Of a stretch of DNA of 64,000 nucleotides, positions 32,052 to 41,890 are shown piece by piece. This DNA is from Annona cherimola (Eukaryota > Streptophyta > Magnoliopsida > Magnoliales > Annonaceae), in NCBI GenBank assembly GCA_030490835.1, contig CM059977.1:14665399-14729398 (forward strand), given 5' to 3'. Position numbers and translations under genes: made by a program. The notes beneath the pieces were generated by a model that made no database searches, had not been told where the DNA came from, and was given only the letters and a program-made list of their open reading frames with translations. Within the stretch, counting starts at the first letter, position 1, and each line of letters starts with the position of its first letter.

Positions 32052-34228
32052 TCAAAGTATTCTATCGGCGGTCCTAGCCCGAGCAAGAACATCACCGCCT
32101 GAAGCTTCGTGACGACCGTCTGAAACAAGGTCGGGAGCTGGAACATGGTGTCCATACATCGAGTACCATCGATCATACCCGCCTTCAGACAACTCAAAGT
32201 GCTCCAATCCCCATCCATCTTGACATTGGTAAAGCTCTTCTATGGAAACTGAAGTTTGCTCCACAAAAGAATGATGAACAAGAGGGGACGGGATCTGCTT
32301 GCCACCCGTCAACTGCCATACTAGTCTATCCCCAAAGTACCAAGTGGCACGAGCCCCGTCGGAAAGCAAGAATCGACTGGTAGACTCCCCCATCGTCGCA
32401 ATAAGGATCGGATCATGCATCCACTGGGTGTATGGAGCAACTTGAAACTGCAAAAAAAAAAAGAGGGGAAGGAGTAAACAAGGCAAGACAAAGCCGGAAG
32501 GTGAAGGAAAGAAAGGAAAAAGCAGTGAATGGGCAAACCTGTTCTTCGGACAAGTTACTAATCAAAGACCGCCACATCAAAGGGGGGATGTGAGTCTTGC
32601 GAGACCCTGCCCATCGAGCAGCCCGCGGGAGAGCATCAGGAGAGTCATTTTGGGGCCGCCCAACTGAAAAATACTCGTAAAAGCACAACTGCGAAGAGAA
32701 GAAGGAAGGTTGTTAGAAATGAGTATAAGCTAAAGTCAAAAGCAGAGAAAAAATGGAGTTGTACCCCTATAAGATGAGAAAGGCCCGAGCAACTCCTACA
32801 ACCCCGACTGACGGCATCCAGGTTGACATAAAGATGGCTCAAAAGGATACGCCCCCACCCGATGGGGTGAGGGAATGTCAGGTCCCTTAAAACTTGGAGC
32901 CACCTCAAGTCTACATTCCGAGAAGAGTCACCCCGGAAGAACGCTCCCACAAGATAAAGAAGGAAGCTGCGAACCTCCTGCTGAATAGCTTCGGGGCTAG
33001 CTTCCTCCACCCTCACTTGGTCCCAGAACTTCCATAGTTCCTCCAAAGGGAAAGATTCAGAGGAAGATGCCTCCAAACCAGTCAAGGTCAGACAGTCCTC
33101 CACGGTGATTGGATCAAGTGAAGAAAGGATGACGCCTTCTCGATCCATACATGGGAGTCCCAACTGCATCTCCACATCTAAGAGGGAGATTCCCCATTCT
33201 CCCATGGGCAAATGGAAAGTATGAGTCTCTGGCCGCCATTGCTCAATTAAAGATGTTTTCAAAGCCCGAGGAATCAAGACTGGCTTGAGGCTCGCCAATC
33301 TGTAAAATGGAGTCCGACTCAAAATATCTCGGTGAGCGGCGGACAACTTCTCAAACCAAGCACGGACTCTATTCCAAGAGTGGTAATAGGTGACATGAGA
33401 GTCAATCTGCAATACAAAAAAAAAAAAGAAGAAAGGAGGGAAGCTAGGAGGTCAGTCAGACGCCAAAGAAGCGCATGTACAAAAGAAGGAGGCAAAAAGG
33501 GAAAAGGAATATACCTTGCCCGCCGGAACCGCCCCAAGGGCGTTGGCCTCATAAGAGACAAGGAAAGGGTCTTCACCAATAGCCGGACGGATCGAAGGCG
33601 ATACGAGCAGAGAAACTGCCCTTGGGGCAATGGACCCCTCGCCCACTGTCGGGGATCCCACGCCTTCGACAGAAGCCATCTCCTCACCAACCGGTAGTTC
33701 TTCAATAGGCTCGTCCTCCGCGGTCGGTGCGGACTCTCTTTCTGAGCCTGGCAAGCCTTCTTTTGGGACGAGTTCCTCTCCATCTCGAGGGTCATCTTGA
33801 GGGAGACCACCATCTGGAGCAGAGAATTCTTCTGCTGGTGAGGCAAACCCCTCATCAAGAAAAGAGGAATCTGCCGCCCGAGCCCGAGAACCACTCTCTT
33901 GGATCGACGATTCACCCTCTAGAGAGTAAAAAATGGCGTCGGAGGATAAGTCATCACGCTCCCCCGAACCGGATTCCGCCTCAACCGAATCTGAACTAAC
34001 TCCCGGCGAGATAGGAGCAACATCAGTAGGACGGCGAAGGGGAAGCTTGGGACGACGACGCCCGGGTGAGGAAGCCCCCGCGGCCGAAACTCGGGCCTTC
34101 TTCTTGCTTGGCCCAACTACATCATCTGGAATTTCTATGGGAATGCCTGCAGATCCACCCGGCTCATTAGGTTTGAGCCATACTGCCCTAGCTTGATGGC
34201 GCAAGCCGTACTTCTTTCTAGGAGGCAT
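32052..34228 (-). CDS. Antisense gene A of the retrotransposon: plant mobile domain (MAIN-like) protein
   Basis: Four-exon gene opposite to gag-pol: 34228-33515, 33406-32765, 32688-32539 and 32447-32052. Introns are 108, 76 and 91 bases, all GT-AG and all phase 0; 633 residues. Exon 1 (1-238) is a low-complexity, acidic/Ser-Pro-rich region opening MPPRKKYGLRHQ with a basic SKKKARV (41-47) that could be a nuclear signal. Exon 2 (239-452) holds a plant mobile domain: WFEKLSAAHRDIL, then WRPETHTFHLPMGE (295-308) and LLDVEMQLGLP, and later FPHPIGWGRILLSHLY. Exons 3 and 4 carry the rest, including DRLVWQLTGGKQIPSPL. The open frames, exact phases and good splice sites argue for a functional gene. 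Host MAIN/MAIL1 proteins act in the nucleus in genome stability and silencing; a role in the element's control is only a guess. Confidence 0.82.
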
Positions 34229-36075
34229 TCTACCAATTGCAACATAAAGGGCAATGGGTCAACACAAGGCAATAAGCTGCAGGACAAGCATCGAATCCCG
34301 AGTAAAATCATATCAGATTAGTTTACACCATCATTTCAAGCTTGCAAAAAAAAAAAAAAAACCATCAAAAACAAAGAAAAAGAAGGACATGACAGAAGTC
34401 GCAGCTACTCAAGCAAAACGGAAAGGTTGTCACACAAAGAAGCAGTTGCCCCGGGCAAACTCAAGCGGCATGAAGCAATGGAATGATTAACACACACAAA
34501 AGAGAAGACACCATGGCAGCCACACCGAGAGACAAGTGTTTCAAGTCGAAAGATAGAAAGGCCAGCAGTCACATGTAAAGGAGACCCGCACACAAGACAA
34601 AGGTGTGGAAGGTGGGGACCACCACCTCCAAACGGCAATTCAACTATGACAGGAAGCAGACTCCTAGCAATTTCTCCTAGTTTCAGAACAACTCCAAGGC
34701 ATTTTTCACAAACGACAATGCAAATGAAATATAGGCAGAAAGCAAAACAAGTAACAAAGCAAAAGAAGAAAAGATACCTGTCTAAAGCAGATCCACCGTC
34801 AATACTTCAGAAATCCCAGTAATGGCAAATCAGCAAAACAGATGACGACTCCTTGGCAGGCTACCCAAAAAAAAAAAAAAAAAAAAAAAAAACTTACCGG
34901 AGCTAAGCGGCAGCGACAGAGGGCGGCACAGGAAGACGAGCAGTAACAGCCGAAGCAAGGGGGAAAATCCGTCTGGGCAGCGGCGGCAGTCGGCCGGAAA
35001 TGAAAAAGGACACCCAACTGCGACGGCAAAAACCCCAATCGCTGCCGGAGAGGAGAAAGACGACCGCCGAAACGCCCAACGGCGGGGGGCAGCGAACCCA
35101 GCTGCTGCCGGAGAAGGGAGAGGAAATCGGGCAGGAAGCAACGGCCGCGGTAATGGTGAACCAACGATGGCGACAAAACCACACGACGCCGGGGAAGACG
35201 CACAGTTTCGGCAGTGGCAAATGCAGCGATGAACGACCGCCGCCGAAGAAGAAGCAGAAGCTGCGAAAGGAGGGGGAAATCCCGGCGATACCGGCTGTAC
35301 GATCCCACGGCAGTCGACGGCAGCAGCGACTGCAGCAAGGCCGACGGCCGGACGTAAAAAACCCAACAGCAACAGCGGCTGCCGGACGCGGTGGAGAAGG
35401 CCGCGGCGACAGCAAAACGACAACGGCGAATCGACGACGGCACCAGCAGCAAGGCCAAACGGCCGGACGAAAGAAGCCGACGACAACTTCAACTGCAGCC
35501 GGAGAAGAAGGAAACGCCAAAAACGGCGACGATGAGGACAGCCGAGATCAACAGCGGCAAGAACCGGAGATGCGGCGGCCGGAAAAGAAGGAGGAAACGC
35601 GGCACGGCGGAAACGGCCGTGCGATCCCGCAACAGCCGACGGCAGCGGCGACGACAGTCGACGGCGACGACGACGGCGACGGTAGCGGTGACGGCAGCAG
35701 CAGCAGCGACGGCGACAGCGGCGACGGCGGCGGTGGTGACGGCAGCGACGTCAACAAGGGAGAGAAGAGAGGTCGGAAGGAAAGAGGAGAGGGCCCACAA
35801 CCGAAACCCTAAACCCAGAAGAATTGCAGATGACCCCCGTGACTTTCCCAAAATTGCGAAAACTCCCCATCTCAAGGGGAAAAGGCGGAAAAACACCAGC
35901 CAACTCCTAAGTTTTGCAAGAATGACCCATAGAAGTCTTTGCACAAAAACCACCTTCAAGCCACATTTGCAGAAAGACGCCGAAAGTTTGAAAAAAATTT
36001 GCAAAAAGAGACCCAATGACCTGAAAGACTATGGGGTGTCTATTACTTTGCCATTCGCCGTCAAGACGCCTCTGG
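34229..36075. other. GC- and trinucleotide-rich region upstream of antisense gene A
   Basis: Contains an A-run (34866-34891) and a long stretch (about 34900-35800) of CGGCGA, CAGCAG and GACGGC units giving large but low-complexity open frames on both strands (for example 35000-35812 plus, 34903-35520 minus). Read on the minus strand it is pyrimidine-rich with AGGGTTTCGG near 35801-35812, as in many plant 5' UTRs. I read it as the leader/promoter of antisense gene A rather than coding sequence. Confidence 0.5.
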
Positions 36076-36089
36076 CAAAGGGGGGCAGC
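36076..36089 (+). other. Polypurine tract
   Basis: CAAAGGGGGGCAGC directly precedes the 3' LTR (TGTTGACACC from 36090), the place where plus-strand DNA synthesis is primed. Confidence 0.85.
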
Positions 36090-37266
36090 TGTTGACACCC
36101 TACCCTCGGGGCTCAAATATGGATAAATTGAAATGAATTTCAAGCCCAAGAAAATTCAACACAAAAAGAAAATCAAGGCGACCAAGCGGGCCCTCCCGCA
36201 CTCAGCCCACGGAGCGAAGCTCCACCAAGCCTCGAAGCAGGCTTTTCAACAAACCAAATCCGGCCCCACAAAGAGCGAAGCTCCTACAGGCCACCTCAAC
36301 GGGCTCCACAAAGCAGCCCACCAGACAAAACAAACGGGCTTAGCCAAGCTCTAGCCCACTAAAGCCTCGGAAGCAGGCTTCTCCACAATTTTGGGCCTCC
36401 ACAACGGCCCACCCAAAGCCATGGGCTAAGCCAAGCTCTAGCCCACCAAGCCAAGCTTATGGACCAAGTCCAAAACCACTCAAGAGGCCCAGAGCCCATG
36501 ACCCCAACTCAAGACCAAGTCCATGGACCAAGTCCATGATCCCACTCAGGCCCAAGCCCATGGACCAAGTCCATGACCTCAAGGGAGCCCAAAGCCCACT
36601 CCACCATCTATAAAAGAAGGAGCTCCCCTCTCATTCAAGGACACTTGAAGAGAGGCATCCCAAGGGGAGGACGGGAGTCTGCAGCAACGCCCCCGGCATC
36701 CCGGCTTCCATGCTCTACGCGCTCCACGCCTCTCTTCCCATTTCCCCCTTTCCATCTCTCCCGTTCTCTTAAACCCTTTTTATTTTCTCCCCTTTTACGC
36801 CGTGTAAACCGCCTCGGGTTGGCAGATCTCTCTATATTTGCTTCAACCCGTAGGCCGGAACCCATACTCTGTATTGCTAGTGCCTTATTTCTTTAAATAG
36901 GGGCCGATCTCCCTTTAAAGATCGGTGGCGACTCCATTTTCATTATTTTCTTGTGTGCGTGTTTGAGCTAACGCCCCGGCAAGGTGGGTGCACGCGGGTC
37001 CGCAGATTCCAGCATAATACGCTGCCGTTATGCTGCCGGATTTGTGACTTGACCCGTGTACGGAAGCCCCGTCTTAGCCGTCATGCCGCCAAAACCACGA
37101 GAAAACGCCTATATGCCCATTTTTCTAAAAAACGAGAGGCCTAACTCATTTTACCCCATGTGAATGCAGGAAATCCAAGCCCACGTCGCTTTTCAACACG
37201 ATCCACATCTCTAAGGCCCGGAAAACCCATTCCGAGCCCACCGTAGCGCTCACGGCGGGTGCTACA
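36090..37266 (+). repeat. 3' LTR (1177 bp)
   Basis: Same termini as the 5' LTR (TGTTGACACC...GGGTGCTACA), followed by target duplication CTAAT (37267-37271). It is 14 bases longer than the 5' copy: one extra C near the start and one extra 13-bp repeat unit around 36520. TATA box at 36609-36616. Confidence 0.95.
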
Positions 37267-37271
37267 CTAAT

Positions 37272-37862
37272 GTAAATATAATACTAACCACTTATACACG
37301 ACAATGATCATATACGTCCTGTTGTTACTTTGCCAAATAACAACTTTCTATATTTATATTTTTTTATTTTTACGTGAGTCCACATATACTAAGAGCAAAA
37401 TTTTTGCTCACCTTTTATACATTTTTCATGATTTTATATTTTAGCTATTTAATTATCATTTTTTAATTTTTATTCATATATTTTAATTATTTTCTCACAT
37501 TTTTATATTATTTTTCTATTTATTCCTTCTTTAGCCATATTATAGTATATTACTTTTTCACTTTTTAAAATGTACCCCATTCCCACAGATTATATGTTCC
37601 TAAACGCAATCTTTGTATGTACTCTAACATTTATAATTTTTTATTCTTGCATATGTTGTTTTTGAAAATTCATAAATATATTAGGGTTGCCTGATGAATA
37701 AGGTTATTTGAACGACTAGAACTTATAAACCAGTTAATTGTGTCACATGAACTAAATGCAAATGTGTCTTAAAAATGAAGAAAGAATTAAAAATTATTAA
37801 AAAAACAAAAACTAAGTAACAAGCAGGTGTGTAGAATCATTATCCAATAATATATAGAGAGA
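37272..37862. other. AT-rich spacer right of the retrotransposon
   Basis: No gene. About 37390-37590 resembles the T-rich interior of the local MITE family (TTTTTCATGATTTTATATTT, TTTTAATTATTTTCTCACAT) without clear ends. Confidence 0.5.
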
Positions 37863-39340
37863 GAGAAATATTTAAGCGCAGCTTTAATACAATACAATCA
37901 CAATTATCTCAACAGAGGCTCCATATGATCATAAAATTATAATCCACCAATTCTATTTAGAATTATGTATTCTATTATTATACCAATTTTCATCATAATT
38001 GGATGTGTATGAACTTTATTTGAAAATAGTACAAATTCAACGCAATAAAATAAATTAACGTAAATAACAACTTTAAAGTTGTTTTTTCAATGTGTAAATC
38101 ATTTGCTATAAAATTTATATATAGATAAATGATTGTATAAAGTATTAATACACTTAAGTACATGTGATGCCCGTTTTAGGCCAAATGCATATGAAAAGTT
38201 CTCATACATATATATAGTTACAAAGAGAGATATTCAAGTGCAGCGCAACTGCACCATAACAGCAGTGCAGTTGCGCCAAAATGAGTCTCACATGATCAAA
38301 AAATTATAATCTACTCTACCCCTTATATTTAGAATCATGTATTCTATTACTATACCAATTTTTATTCCAATTGGATATGTGTATGAACCTCATCTGAAAA
38401 TAATACAAATTTGATGCAGATAACAACTTTAAAATGATTTTTTCAACATGTAAATCATTTACTATAAAATTTATATATAGATAAATAATTGTATAAAATT
38501 TTATTACATTCTAATATTTATGAGGCCCATTTTTGGGCAAATGTACCGCTGTTCCAACTGCACTGGAATAACTCGTATATATATGTGAGAAATATTCAAG
38601 TGCAGCTTTACTGTACCATAATTATGGTGCAGTTACCTTAAAATGAGTCTCATATGATCATAAAATTATAATATACTCTACTAACTGTATTTAGAAATAT
38701 GTACTTTATTACCATATTAATTTTCATCCCAATTCAATATGTCTGTGGACCCCTTCTGAAAATGGTAGAAATTTAATGTAATAAAATAGTTTGATGTAAA
38801 TAATAATTTTAAAATAGTTTTTTCAATATGTAAATCATTTGTCATAAAATTTATACATGGATAAATGATTGTATAAAGTATCAATATATTTAAGTATATG
38901 TGGGACGCATTTTGGGCCAAATGCACTGTTAATTATGGTGCAGCTTCACTGCACAGGAAAGGTTCTCTTTCTATATACAGAGAAATATCCAGGTGCAGTG
39001 TAACGTTACGGTGCAGTTGCTCCAATATGAGCCCTACATTATCATAAAATTATAATCTATTCAACGTATTATATTTAGAATCATGTATTGTATTACCATA
39101 CCAATTTTTATCCCAACCAGATATCTATATGAACCCCATCTGAAAATAGTATAAATTCAACGTAATAAAATATTTTAATATAAATAACAACTTTAAAGTG
39201 GTATTTTCAACATGTAAATCATATGCTATAAAATTTATATATAGATAAATAATTATATGAAGTTTCATTGCATTTTAATATTTATAGAGCCCTTTTTGGG
39301 CAAATGCACAGCTGCAACTGCACCGAAACAGCTCTTATGT
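37863..39340. repeat. Four tandem units of about 365 bp
   Basis: Units start at about 37863, 38226, 38587 and 38979, each with GAGA(A/G)ATAT(T/C)(T/C)AAG-like words followed by GCAG, then an ATGATCATAAAATTATAAT block, a TATTTAGAAT(C)ATGTATT block, TTTTTCAATGTGTAAATCAT or a near match, and a CCATTTTGGGC(C/A)AAATG close. GTGCAGTTGC words and their inverse stand at the unit boundaries, so each unit could be a foldback element arranged in tandem. Divergence between units is considerable, so the array is old. Confidence 0.8.
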
Positions 39341-39356
39341 ATATGTATGTGTATGA

Positions 39357-39897
39357 GCTCCTCTTCTATATAACCAGGTTACATAAAAGTGGACATATGT
39401 AAGCCCTTTAAAATTTAAGATTTTAATCTTATGGAAAATCTAATACATTTATTATATTTAACATCATTTATTTATCTAGAGAATCAAGTTTCATCCTAAT
39501 TAAGTATGTTTATGGGATACATTTGTTAGAAAATGCATATATTCACGTGTAAACTATAAAAAATGCTAAAATATCAATTTTAAAGTATTATTTTCAACAT
39601 CTAAACCATTCAAATATAATTTCTATGTGAATAAATAATTTTATAAAGTGTTATTACATTCTAATATATTTGTAAATAGATTTAAGCATTTTTCATAATT
39701 TACACATGAATATATATATATTTGAACAAATGTGACCCATAAACATACTCGATTTGAATGAATCTTGGTTTCCTGGATAAATGAATAATGTTAAATATAA
39801 TGAATGAAATAGATTTTTCATTAAAAATCAAAATCTCAAATTTTAAAGAAGTTATATGAGTTTGTTTCTATGTACCCTGATTACATAGAAGCAGGAC
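39357..39897. mobile_element. 540-bp transposon with long inverted repeats
   Basis: Left arm TTCTATATAACCAGGTTACA and inverse of right arm TTCTATGTAATCAGGGTACA. The match continues for about 200 bases (TTTAAAATTTAAGATTTTAA; GAGTATGTTTATGGG). No coding content. Shorter stretches near 15780-15900 and 19690-19800 look like further members of this family. Confidence 0.72.
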
Positions 39898-40314
39898 CGT
39901 GTAAGTGTATGTATATATCCACACACATGTATAAGGCTTGGGCTTTTTAGCTTTTGCACGATAGCCTGATTTTTGCGCGTTGAAATGGCACAAAGCATTT
40001 GTTGTAACCTAAATATATTTGAAAAACATACAAGTACAACTATATTGAGCAGTATCTATTTCTGTTACAAACAGAACAGAAGCCATGCGCCCCACTTGAA
40101 TGAGGCCTTTGGTCGGACTTGCTATCATCGATCTTTGCTTCCCATTTTCAAAGTTTGAAACTAGCTTTGACCTTCACTAGGCGATAGGCATTGTTTAATA
40201 TACAAACAAACCGTCACGCTTTTCCTCTCTTTCTTCTTTCTGCTGTTACTACTGTTATCGTCGGCAGTTTCTTGGCTGCTGTTATTGCAGCAAACGTTTT
40301 AGTTGGAGCAGAAC
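39898..40314. promoter_or_regulatory. Promoter/5' region of the RGF-like peptide gene
   Basis: Moderate-GC stretch leading to ATG 40315. No specific element assigned. An open frame at 40191-40382 overlaps the real first exon in another frame and is not supported. Confidence 0.4.
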
Positions 40315-41070
40315 ATGGTGGCCTTAAGAAGTGCGAGTCTCATTACAGGGCTTCTTTTGACCTCTCTTTTCTTGAAGGTTAACTCAATGGCGGAGGACCA
40401 TGAAGAAGGTAGGAAACAAACTATTCCATTCCATCGTCTTCATATTCATGCATCACCGATGCCCGTGAAGATTGGATTGTGATTTGTGACAATTCATTTT
40501 TGGTGGTGACAGTCGCTGTTATTCAGGTGGATGATGCTCTGCCTGCAGTGTCACAGTTAAGTTTATTTATGCTCTTTCATATATGCTTTGTCATTTCACG
40601 CATTCATGTTAATTAACACATTTTGGCTTGGATTATGAGGATACTTTTCCATGCAATTTGAGCCAACACAAATGATTAATGGCCTTAACAGCTGTTCATT
40701 GATGCTGCAATTACAATTAACCCCAACTGTTTTCTTTCTGTCGTGCTTAATTAATTGGAGCAATTACATTTTGTGCGTGACAAATTAAATGGTATTATTT
40801 TTACAGGAGTTCACTGTCGGTGGTACCACCACCACCAAAACCGGAAATAAATGGCTCAAATGGAGAAAATTGGCGAAAAAGGCTCATGAAGTGAAAGGAG
40901 GAGCTATGGATGCTGACCCTCAGAACAGGAAGACATTGAAGCCTTTTGCAGGTCGCAAACTGATTGATACTGATGTTCTTGCTAAAAAACCCGACATTTC
41001 CGTAAGCGGTCTTGTAGCCTTTAATTCTGACTATCATGTGCCTAGACCACACCCGCCCAAGAACAACTGA
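40315..41070 (+). CDS. RGF/GOLVEN (CLEL) secreted peptide hormone precursor
   Basis: Small spliced gene for a root-meristem-growth-factor-type peptide. Exon 1 is 40315-40408, starting MVALRSASLITGLLLTSLFL, a signal peptide. Exon 3 is 40807-41070 and ends SDYHVPRPHPPKNN before the stop. The last 13 residues start with Asp-Tyr (the tyrosine sulfation site) and keep the Pro-Pro-x-x-Asn tail of RGF peptides. Exons 1 and 3 are out of phase, so a small middle exon is required. TCGCTGTTATTCAG at 40514-40527 (after TGACAG, before GTGGAT) restores the frame with 14 bases; a 35-base version ending at 40548 would too. With the 14-base exon the precursor is 123 residues. The peptide would be cut out in the secretory path and bind RGFR/RGI leucine-rich receptor kinases. 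Confidence is high for the family, moderate for exon 2. Confidence 0.85.
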
Positions 41071-41607
41071 TCAGGGAAGAGCTGTAAAGCTAGATTTGGT
41101 TGCCTTTCCTCCTTTCCATACGTTGTAGAAGAAATGAGAAACGTCGAAGAATGTATCTAACTGACTGCCAATTTTGTAGCCCATTATTTCGTTTCCTCTG
41201 CTACATGTGAAGCAGCGGATTCACATGGCTAGTTTTCTAAAAACTAATATCCTTTTCAGTTGTGCTGATTTTCATTTATCTAAGAGGCCAAGTCCTCAGT
41301 CCTCACGGTAATTTCTTTTAGATCTTGTCGCTCACTTGGATGACTAGGCATTTAGCGTAGGTGTATTTCGGGTATAATTAATATTTGAATTATAGACATG
41401 TCAGCCGCTTAGGCATCTAAGTGGTAATCGCTACGGTAAATTTAACTAGTGCAGGTTAGGCCATTTCTATTTCCCTACACGTAAATTGGGTTTTGTACCT
41501 TTCGCTTCGAAAATTCTCAAGTCCGGGTTTTGATTATAATTATAATTTTTACGATCATTGCGAAAGATTAGGTCAACAAGCGATTCGAAGCATTATAATC
41601 CCATTTA
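41071..41607. other. 3' region of the peptide gene and spacer
   Basis: Probable 3' UTR, then sequence without a recognisable gene, up to the MITE at 41608. Confidence 0.45.
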
Positions 41608-41887
41608 GGGTGTGTTTGGGAATGGATAAAATTTTTAATGAAAAGTTTTAGAAAGTAAAAGTGGTCAAATGATATGATATGACGAAGGTAATGATGAGGA
41701 GTAAAGATGATAAAGTTAAAATAGATATGTTAGTTATGTGGGTAGTTGTGTGGAAATGATTGAAAAGTAGGACTGTTATATAAAAAATGTGAAAAAATGA
41801 TTAAAAAATATGATAATTGTAGAGAGTGAAAAGTTTTAAATTAAAAAGTTTTAAGTTGACATTTTGTATTCATTATCAAACACACCC
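41608..41887. mobile_element. Tourist-like MITE with TTA target duplication (best-preserved copy)
   Basis: 280 bp with ends GGGTGTGTTTGG and inverse AAGGGTGTGTTTG-like, flanked by TTA on both sides (41605-41607, 41888-41890). TTA duplications and GGGTGTGTTTGG-type ends are those of PIF/Harbinger (Tourist) MITEs. Interior AT-rich, non-coding. Confidence 0.88.
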
Positions 41888-41890
41888 TTA

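Larger units (their letters stand above)
20746..37266 (+). mobile_element. Complete Ty3/gypsy LTR retrotransposon of the Tat clade with two antisense genes
   Basis: A 16,521-bp element flanked on both sides by CTAAT (20741-20745 and 37267-37271). Order: 5' LTR, primer binding site, leader with minisatellite, gag-protease, pol (RT, RNase H, second RNase H, integrase), then a 7-kb stretch with two minus-strand spliced genes, purine tract, 3' LTR. The RT-RNase H-integrase order places it in Ty3/gypsy. The second, archaeal-type RNase H with a degenerate first one, the DNG protease motif and the extra antisense ORFs point to the Tat clade. All plus-strand catalytic motifs are present and both frames are open, so it may be autonomous. 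The LTRs look near-identical, so the insertion is young. It lies between genes and interrupts none that I can see. Confidence 0.95.

Noticed and set aside
29651..34228. Antisense genes A and B as a single spliced gene
   Set aside because: Gene A ends in a stop with a complete C-terminal region, gene B begins with its own ATG 850 bases further on, and no donor near the gene A stop was convincing.
35000..35812. 270-residue plus-strand open frame and the overlapping minus-strand frames of 205-220 residues
   Set aside because: Products are low-complexity runs (Arg/Lys/Asp/Ser-Gly or Leu/Phe/Arg) created by trinucleotide repeats; frames are open on both strands at once.
20746..37266. Integrated pararetrovirus
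   Set aside because: LTRs, target duplication and an integrase with DD35E are present, and there is no movement or viral coat protein frame; this is an LTR retrotransposon.
37863..39340. CRISPR-like array
   Set aside because: Units of about 365 bp are diverged along their full length without short identical repeats or unique spacers, and this is a plant nuclear genome.
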